11,510 nucleotides of DNA. Source: Rhodospirillaceae bacterium (GTDB taxonomy: Bacteria > Pseudomonadota > Alphaproteobacteria > Rhodospirillales > Magnetovibrionaceae). Positions within the stretch are counted from its first letter, which is position 1. Every line of letters starts with the position of its first letter. Positions 6,839 to 11,510 of this stretch are shown here, in pieces. Where the stretch lies: NCBI GenBank assembly GCA_002401565.1, contig NVTL01000057.1, positions 1 to 11,510 on the forward strand, given 5' to 3'. The notes under the pieces were generated by a model. It saw only the letters and a list, made by a program, of their open reading frames with translations, was not told the origin of the DNA and made no database searches. The position numbers were made by a program, and so were the translations under genes.

Positions 6839-7729
6839 CTATCCCTTTCTGGAAAAATAAACGCCTGCAACAATTAAAAAGGCCGAACAGACCAGCATTA
6901 TGGTCAGGCTTTCGCCAAAGACAAGCACAGCCAACGGCAAGCCCACAACCGGCATTAAAAACTGCATCGGCGCAATGCGGGTGATGCCGCCATGCGCCAA
7001 CGCCCAATACCAAGCAATATAAGCCACCAAAGTCGCGCCCAATGATAAATACGCCAAGGCCGCCCAGCCGCTGAGGCTGACCGCCATCACGTCTTGCAAA
7101 TCCCAAACGTACAAAATAAGGGGAATTTGCAAGACGGAAGCGACAAAGACAGCCCAAAACGTCACGGCCAGGGTGCCGATCTGTTTTGCTAAATGGCTGC
7201 CACTGACATACCCAAGGCCCACAAACAGTGCGGACAGCAAACATAAAATATCGCCCATCATGCTGGATGAACCTTGTGCCGCATCTTTGGATGCAACGAT
7301 ATACACCACGCCCGCAAAAGAAATCGCCATGCCCAAAAACCATTTTTTATTCGGCATAAGCCGAACCGCAAGGACTCCGAACAACCCGGTAAAAAAGGGG
7401 TTCATGGAATTGATCAGGGTGCTGTGCAGGGGCGACGTCAGGGAACTGCCGACACTGAACAACAACGTAAAGCCGACAAACCCACACAACGCCACCACCG
7501 CCAAAGACTGCCATTGCTGGCGGCCTTTGGGCCTTGGAAAGCTGGGCCGGAATATAAATGGAGCCACAAACAGTCCGGCCAACAAGGTGCGCATAGCCCC
7601 CGCCGCCAAAGCATCCATATCCAAAACCGCAATCTGCGTGACCGTGGGCATTGCTCCCCAGATGAGGATGGTCAACGAAGCCGCCAAATAAGGCTTCAGC
7701 AGGTCCGGTTTGGAGAGGGTGGCGTCCAT
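6839..7729 (-). CDS. EamA/DMT-family transporter (first copy)
   Basis: This 296-residue protein has about ten predicted transmembrane segments and two EamA halves. The first helix carries LTILIWGAMPTVTQIA, and a charged cytosolic loop (RPSFPRPKGRQQW) follows the second helix. Sequence similarity to the next EamA gene in the cluster is low by eye, so the pair is unlikely to be a recent duplication; the two may transport different compounds or work as a heteromer. The ATG follows the DUF1127 stop after a single base and has no strong ribosome binding site, so it is probably coupled to the DUF1127 gene. Inner-membrane export of an amino acid or related metabolite is the likeliest role; the direction and substrate are unproven. 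Confidence 0.9.
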   Translation of the reverse strand: MDATLSKPDLLKPYLAASLTILIWGAMPTVTQIAVLDMDALAAGAMRTLLAGLFVAPFIFRPSFPRPKGRQQWQSLAVVALCGFVGFTLLFSVGSSLTSPLHSTLINSMNPFFTGLFGVLAVRLMPNKKWFLGMAISFAGVVYIVASKDAAQGSSSMMGDILCLLSALFVGLGYVSGSHLAKQIGTLAVTFWAVFVASVLQIPLILYVWDLQDVMAVSLSGWAALAYLSLGATLVAYIAWYWALAHGGITRIAPMQFLMPVVGLPLAVLVFGESLTIMLVCSAFLIVAGVYFSRKG

Positions 7730-7730
7730 T

Positions 7731-7994
7731 TTAAGCTTGCCAGAACGGTTTTCGAAATTCTTGGCGCGCTTGTTCGCGGGTCAGGCCAATGTCATTCAAC
7801 AGACTGTCGTCCAAGCAAGACAATTGGTGACGACTGATCGAACGATGACGCCACAACACAAATGTTGGAAATGCGCGAACAATCTCTGCCCGAACCAAGT
7901 TTTTGCCATCCAAAACCCAACCCTGCCATGTGAGGGACAAATCAACAGACAAGCCGGGCTTATCAATTGTATCGATACATTTGTGCGTATTCAT
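7731..7994 (-). CDS. DUF1127 (YjiS-like) small protein
   Basis: This 87-residue basic protein has the DUF1127 motif in its C-terminal half (about 44-85): WRHRSISRHQLSCLDDSLLNDIGLT followed by EFRKPFW is close to the family pattern (Trp/Arg-rich stretch, L..LDD..L.DIGL, KPFW end). The first 40 or so residues are unlike the family and of unknown role. At least one alphaproteobacterial DUF1127 protein binds RNA and affects RNA turnover, but no general function is known. AGGAG (8005-8001) lies six bases before the ATG, the best ribosome site in the cluster, and this is the promoter-proximal gene, 78 bp from the divergent MocR gene. The first position suggests a regulatory or coupling role for the operon; this is inference. 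Confidence 0.88.
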   Translation of the reverse strand: MNTHKCIDTIDKPGLSVDLSLTWQGWVLDGKNLVRAEIVRAFPTFVLWRHRSISRHQLSCLDDSLLNDIGLTREQARQEFRKPFWQA

Positions 7995-8055
7995 CGGACT
8001 CTCCTGTCTCTAATTAGGTACAATTGAAGGCTACACTTGACACAATAGGGGGTCA

Positions 8056-8076
8056 ATGCGAATATTGTCACCATGA
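8056..8076 (+). other. Possible six-codon leader ORF coupled to the MocR gene
   Basis: ATG at 8056 opens a six-codon frame (MRILSP) ending in TGA (8074-8076), whose stop overlaps the MocR start as ATGA. An SD-like AGGGGGT (8047-8053) sits just before it, although only 2-3 bases from the ATG. The same SD is 20 bases from the MocR ATG, too far for normal use. It would matter only if transcription starts upstream of about 8045; if it starts at 8073 the frame is not transcribed. Confidence 0.2.
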
Positions 8077-8082
8077 CAATAT
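8062..8082. promoter_or_regulatory. Perfect 9-3-9 palindrome over the MocR start codon
   Basis: ATATTGTCA (8062-8070) and TGACAATAT (8074-8082) are exact inverted copies with a CCA spacer (8071-8073); the start codon ATG (8073-8075) sits at its centre. It overlaps the likely -10 box and transcription start of the same gene, an ideal site for autorepression. As RNA it could also form a small hairpin holding the start codon. Symmetry is seen directly; the binding protein is not known. Confidence 0.65.
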
Positions 8083-9530
8083 ACACACCCAACACCAAAG
8101 ACCGCACAGGCCCCAAATATAAGATCATTGCGGATGCCATCACCGATGACATTCATGACGGCCACCTGGCTGCCGGCGTTAAACTGCCCACCCACCGGGA
8201 CTTGGCCTATCGTTTGGGGGTCACGGTTGGCACCGTCACCCGTGCCTATGCGGAATTGCACCGCCGCCGTGTTGCCGACGCCCGCGTGGGCAGTGGCACC
8301 TATGTGTTAGACATCGCGCGCCAAGCCCAAGTGTTTTCCCCTGTATCAAACATCACCAGCCATGAACCGCTTCATCGCAGCGACAATCGTCCGACTTTGG
8401 AACAGCCCCGTGATGGTAATATTGATCTGTCTATGAACCGTCCGCCACCGGGACCGGAAACCGAAGCGTTGGCCGGAACCTTAAGGCAATTGTCGGGGCG
8501 CAATGACCTGTCGATACTCACCCAATACAATCCCGCCCCCGGCATGCTGCATCACCGCAAAGCCATGGCGCGGTTGTTAAATACAATTGGTTTAGAGTGC
8601 GAAGGCGACGACATTATTTTGACCAGCGGCGCGCAGCACGCCATGGCGGCGTGTGCTTTGGCCTTGTTAAATGCGGGCGATGTTTTGCTGACCGAAAATC
8701 TGACATATCCCGGCATGACGTCATTGGCGTCGCATTTGGGTGTGCGCATGCGCCCGGTGATGATGGATGAATATGGTATGCGGCCCGATGATTTAGAAGC
8801 CGCCGTGCGCGAAACCGGGGCACGGGTGGTGTACATTATTCCCATCATGCAAAACCCCACCACCGCGACCATGAACCAAGAACGCCTGCAAGCCATTGCC
8901 GCCATCGCCAAGCGTCATAACCTGATTATTATGGAAGATGATGTTTATGGGTTTCAGCCGAAAAACAGAAACCCACCCTTGGCTCAATTGATTCCCGACA
9001 ACACTATTTACACCAACGGCTTTGCCAAAAGCATCGCACCGGGGCTGCGCGTGGGGTGCATGAAAGTGCCCAAAACCCTGTTCAGTGCGGTCACTCAGGC
9101 CGTGCAAATTACAGGCTGGATGATTCCGCCGCTGATGGGGGAAATCGCCAGCCAGTGGATTGATTCAGGATTGGCGCAGCACATTATCGACTGGCACCAA
9201 GACGAATGCATCGCCAGAAATGCTCTTGCCGCAGAAATTTTCAAAGGCTTTTCGTTTCAAAGCCAGCCCGAATGCCTGCACATGTGGCTGGACTTGCCCG
9301 ATGGTCATCATGCCGACGATACCCTGCGTAATCTTCGTGATCAGGGCGTCATTTTGGCGGGACCGGAATCGTTCATCACGGCACAGGCCGATGTGCCACG
9401 GTCGTTGCGATTGTGTCTGGGCAGCACGCCAACACGCGAACGCCTGAAAGTCGGGCTGGACCGCATTCACAAAGTCCTGACCGAACAACCCGTCACGGGT
9501 TTTGCGCGCATGGAAAATATGGTTATTTAG
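8073..9530 (+). CDS. MocR-family transcriptional regulator (GntR-aminotransferase fusion)
   Basis: This 485-residue protein combines an N-terminal GntR winged helix (about 15-80: KLPTHRDLAYRLGVTVGTVTRAY is the DNA-reading part, RVGSGTYV the wing) with a C-terminal fold-type-I aminotransferase domain (about 115-475). The PLP residues are kept: TSGAQHA (185-191), N261 in QNPTT, D289 and Y292 in EDDVYG, Schiff-base K319 in FAKSIAPGLRVG, and an Arg-rich carboxylate-binding tail. Such proteins sense PLP or amino-compounds rather than act mainly as enzymes (GabR, PdxR, TauR, EnuR). It is divergent from the six-gene cluster, the usual target layout. The ATG at 8073 is the only standard start before an in-frame TAG at 8046 and lacks a well-placed ribosome site. 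Its 3' end overlaps thiD, convergent, by 8 bp. Effector unknown. Confidence 0.93.
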   Translation: MTIYTPNTKDRTGPKYKIIADAITDDIHDGHLAAGVKLPTHRDLAYRLGVTVGTVTRAYAELHRRRVADARVGSGTYVLDIARQAQVFSPVSNITSHEPLHRSDNRPTLEQPRDGNIDLSMNRPPPGPETEALAGTLRQLSGRNDLSILTQYNPAPGMLHHRKAMARLLNTIGLECEGDDIILTSGAQHAMAACALALLNAGDVLLTENLTYPGMTSLASHLGVRMRPVMMDEYGMRPDDLEAAVRETGARVVYIIPIMQNPTTATMNQERLQAIAAIAKRHNLIIMEDDVYGFQPKNRNPPLAQLIPDNTIYTNGFAKSIAPGLRVGCMKVPKTLFSAVTQAVQITGWMIPPLMGEIASQWIDSGLAQHIIDWHQDECIARNALAAEIFKGFSFQSQPECLHMWLDLPDGHHADDTLRNLRDQGVILAGPESFITAQADVPRSLRLCLGSTPTRERLKVGLDRIHKVLTEQPVTGFARMENMVI

Positions 9531-10308
9531 AAAAGGTGTGGGCGTGATTGAGCGGACCGTGGCCCTGTCCATAACCGGGCGCGGTTTTAATGGCTTGCAA
9601 CACATAAGCCCGGCCACGTTCAACCGCCGCCGCCATGTCTAAACCTTGGGCCAAACCACAGGCAATTGCGGACGCTAATGTGCAGCCCGTGCCGTGGGTA
9701 TGGGGTGTATCAATGCGCGGGCCTTCGAATCTTTGCACGTCCCCCGCTTGCCACAAAACATCGGTCAAAACATCGCCGTCCATGTGACCGCCTTTAACCA
9801 AGACGGCCTTTGCACCGATGGCTTTGGCCACTTTTGGAAAATCTTCAACGCTGGAAATTTTCAGGCCCGTTAAGGCTTCGGCTTCGGGAACGTTGGGCGT
9901 GACCAACGCGGCCATCGGAATTAAGCGTTCTTTCATCGCCGTCATAGCGTCTGGCTCTAACAAAGCATGACCGCCTTTGGCCATCATCACCGGGTCCAGA
10001 ACCAAAGGCGTGTCCGGAGCCAAACGTTGCAACACATCGGCCACCGCATGAATAACACTGGCACGGTGCAACATGCCGATTTTAATGGCATCGGCGCCCA
10101 AATCAGCAAGCACGACTTCGATTTGTTGGGTGATGAAATCTTCGGGAACGTCATGAATGGCGTGAACACCCAATGTATTTTGAGCCGTCAACGCCGTCAA
10201 CGCCGTCATGGCAAAACCATTCAACGCCGTGACGGTTTTTAAATCGGCCTGAATGCCCGCACCGCCGCCGCTGTCCGATCCGGCAATGATGAGCACGCGC
10301 CCGTTCAT
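9523..10308 (-). CDS. thiD: Hydroxymethylpyrimidine/phosphomethylpyrimidine kinase ThiD
   Basis: This 261-residue ribokinase-family enzyme phosphorylates HMP and HMP-phosphate to the pyrophosphate used for thiamine synthesis. Visible marks are [14 protein letters not shown] (9-22), DPVM (105-108), [10 protein letters not shown] (137-146), VKGGH (171-175) and GTGCTLASA (206-214), which holds the anion hole and Cys209. Length is normal. Some relatives also phosphorylate pyridoxal, so a PLP-salvage activity is possible but less likely. Its ATG overlaps the glmM stop as ATGA, so translation is probably coupled, and no separate ribosome site is strong. A short 9-bp tandem repeat (GCCGTCAAC, about 10184-10209) encodes Ala-Leu-Thr repeats (residues 35-41). 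It converges on the MocR gene with an 8-bp overlap and no terminator between them. Confidence 0.95.
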   Translation of the reverse strand: MNGRVLIIAGSDSGGGAGIQADLKTVTALNGFAMTALTALTAQNTLGVHAIHDVPEDFITQQIEVVLADLGADAIKIGMLHRASVIHAVADVLQRLAPDTPLVLDPVMMAKGGHALLEPDAMTAMKERLIPMAALVTPNVPEAEALTGLKISSVEDFPKVAKAIGAKAVLVKGGHMDGDVLTDVLWQAGDVQRFEGPRIDTPHTHGTGCTLASAIACGLAQGLDMAAAVERGRAYVLQAIKTAPGYGQGHGPLNHAHTFSK

Positions 10309-11510
10309 GATTTTTGAGCGACCTGTTCAATCAGGTCAGCCAATTGGCCAACCACGTCTTTGACCAAAGCGTCGTCTTCGGCTTCGGCCATGACCCGGAT
10401 CAGGGGTTCGGTTCCTGATTTTCTGATCAGCAAACGACCTTTGCCTTCCAGGCGTTGTTCGGCAGCCGTAATGGCTTTTTTCACGTCTTCGGATTCCATC
10501 GGTGAAACGCCTGAAAAACGCACGTTTTGCAAAAGCTGCGGGAACGGATCGAACTGACGACAAATTGCCGAAGCAGCTTGGTCGCTTTCGGCCAACACGG
10601 CCAAGACCTGTAAAGCCGCGACCAAGCCATCGCCCGTGGTGGAATAATCGCTGAGCACGATGTGCCCCGATTGCTCGCCACCAACGTTGCAGCCGGATTT
10701 GCGCATTTCATTGACCACATAACGGTCGCCCACTTGGGTCCGGGTAAGGCCGAGGCCTTCGCCCTCTAAAAATTTCTCTAATCCTAAATTTGACATCACG
10801 GTCGCGACCACGGCTCCGCCGGTCAGCAAACCTTGACGGTGGCGGTCCACCGCAATCATGCCCATCAATTGATCGCCATCAATCAGCTGGCCTTTTTCAT
10901 CGGAAATCAAAACCCGGTCGGCATCGCCGTCCAAGGCAATTCCGATATCGGCTCCATGTTCAAGCACGGCTTGTTGCATGGCCTCTGTCGCCGTGGACCC
11001 GCATCCGTCATTGATATTTTTACCATCTGGTTGAACACCGATGGTGATAATTTCCGCGCCCAATTCCCACAATACTTCGGGGGCAACTTTATAAGCCGCA
11101 CCATGAGCACAATCGATCACAATTTTCAGGCCATCCAACGTCAGACCTTTGGGAAAGGTTCTTTTGACAAATTCGGTATACCGACCAATGGCATCATCCA
11201 AACGTTTGGCGCGCCCTAAATCGGCAGATTCTGCCAATTGCGGGGCCATGTCGGTTTTCATGCGGGCTTCGATTTCCGTTTCCACAGCATCAGACAGCTT
11301 AAACCCGTCGGGGCCAAAAAATTTGATGCCATTGTCTTCGTACGGATTATGAGACGCCGAAATCATCACGCCAAAATCAGCCCGCAACGACGTCGTCAAC
11401 ATGGCCACACCGGGCGTGGGCACAGGTCCAACCAAAATAACATCCATGCCGCACGACAAAAAACCAGCCGTTAAAGCATTTTCCAACATATAGCCCGACA
11501 ATCGCGTGTC
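10305..11510 (-). CDS. glmM: Phosphoglucosamine mutase GlmM, N-terminal part missing at the window edge
   Basis: The open frame runs from the window edge to the stop at 10305, giving 401 residues; the full protein is usually about 445-450, so roughly 50 N-terminal residues lie beyond 11510. It converts glucosamine-6-phosphate to glucosamine-1-phosphate for UDP-GlcNAc, and thus peptidoglycan and lipopolysaccharide. Marks in order: DTRLSGYM at the edge, [20 protein letters not shown] with the phospho-serine (visible residue 53, about 102 in the full protein), the Mg-binding DGDADR (about 194-199) and the phosphate-binding [12 protein letters not shown] near the C-terminus. The TTG at 11501 is an internal codon, since DTRLSG continues upstream. 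It is followed directly by thiD with a 4-bp overlap, so the two are one transcript. In relatives glmM commonly follows folP and ftsH; these would be expected beyond the edge. Confidence 0.95.
   Translation of the reverse strand, partial: DTRLSGYMLENALTAGFLSCGMDVILVGPVPTPGVAMLTTSLRADFGVMISASHNPYEDNGIKFFGPDGFKLSDAVETEIEARMKTDMAPQLAESADLGRAKRLDDAIGRYTEFVKRTFPKGLTLDGLKIVIDCAHGAAYKVAPEVLWELGAEIITIGVQPDGKNINDGCGSTATEAMQQAVLEHGADIGIALDGDADRVLISDEKGQLIDGDQLMGMIAVDRHRQGLLTGGAVVATVMSNLGLEKFLEGEGLGLTRTQVGDRYVVNEMRKSGCNVGGEQSGHIVLSDYSTTGDGLVAALQVLAVLAESDQAASAICRQFDPFPQLLQNVRFSGVSPMESEDVKKAITAAEQRLEGKGRLLIRKSGTEPLIRVMAEAEDDALVKDVVGQLADLIEQVAQKS

Larger units (their letters stand above)
7995..8082. promoter_or_regulatory. 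Divergent promoter/operator region between the DUF1127 operon and the MocR gene
   Basis: For the MocR gene, TTGACA (8037-8042) with 17-18 bp spacing to GAATAT/AATATT (8060-8066) makes a good sigma70-type promoter, which would place the transcript start at or next to the ATG at 8073. For the minus-strand operon a candidate is TTGACC (8056-8051), 17 bp, TAGCCT (8033-8028), so the two promoters would overlap. A repeated element resembling TGACAATA occurs at 8074-8081, inverted at 8063-8070, and as TGACACAATA at 8038-8047. MocR-type proteins often bind repeated elements in such divergent regions. Assignments are by eye. Confidence 0.5.

Noticed and set aside
7274..7837. 187-codon plus-strand frame antisense to the first EamA and DUF1127 genes
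   Set aside because: It spans two well-supported genes on the other strand and its translation is Arg/Gln/His-rich without any motif.
4933..9530. Ectoine/hydroxyectoine degradation cluster (EutB-like dehydratase plus EnuR-like MocR)
   Set aside because: None of the other expected genes (ectoine hydrolase, deacetylase, cyclodeaminase, Ueh transporter) is present; the resemblance is only at family level.
10184..10209. 9-bp tandem repeat in thiD as a regulatory or unstable repeat
   Set aside because: It encodes Ala-Leu-Thr residues in a normally conserved part of ThiD and is explained by protein sequence and codon choice.
11499..11501. TTG as the start codon of GlmM
   Set aside because: The frame remains open to the window edge and the conserved DTRLSG motif continues upstream of it, so the gene is simply cut by the edge.

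Overview
This 11.5 kb window looks like chromosome of a Gram-negative alphaproteobacterium, probably a free-living Rhodospirillales-like lineage. This is inferred from the style of the proteins (alphaproteobacterial GlmM and ThiD, a DUF1127 protein, lipoproteins with TPR and SPOR domains) and from a moderate GC content with a few AT-rich intergenic stretches. No rRNA or tRNA gene, CRISPR array, transposase or phage gene was seen.

Layout. (1) 1-599 is an AT-rich stretch with no convincing gene; it holds several inverted repeats, including a long bulged hairpin at 421-473. (2) 600-1133 (+) is a small lipoprotein gene. It converges on a lipoprotein gene with TPR repeats and a SPOR domain at 1218-2672 (-), and a strong bidirectional terminator lies between them. 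(3) 2794-3339 (-) encodes a small secreted protein of unknown function. (4) 3423-7994 (-) is a compact six-gene cluster, read DUF1127 protein, EamA transporter, EamA transporter, Thr/Ser dehydratase, AlaX tRNA-editing protein, PhzF-like isomerase. Its junctions are 1, 20, 20, -4 and 2 bp, so it is almost certainly one transcript. (5) 8073-9530 (+) is a MocR-type regulator (GntR DNA-binding domain fused to an aminotransferase fold), divergent from that cluster across only 78 bp. (6) thiD (9523-10308) and the 3' part of glmM (10305 to beyond 11510) lie on the minus strand with a 4-bp ATGA overlap; thiD converges on the MocR gene with an 8-bp overlap.

How it may work together. MocR-type regulators commonly control a divergent transporter or enzyme gene in response to PLP or an amino-compound. 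Here the presumed target operon combines two possible amino-acid/metabolite exporters, a PLP enzyme that deaminates Ser or Thr, an enzyme that hydrolyses Ser mischarged on tRNA(Ala), and an isomerase. A reasonable but unproven reading is an amino-acid overload response, most likely to serine: export, degradation and protection of translation fidelity. The most distinctive sequence signal is a perfect 9-3-9 palindrome that covers the MocR start codon and overlaps a good sigma70-type promoter, with no well-placed ribosome binding site. This suggests autorepression combined with leaderless or leader-ORF-coupled translation.
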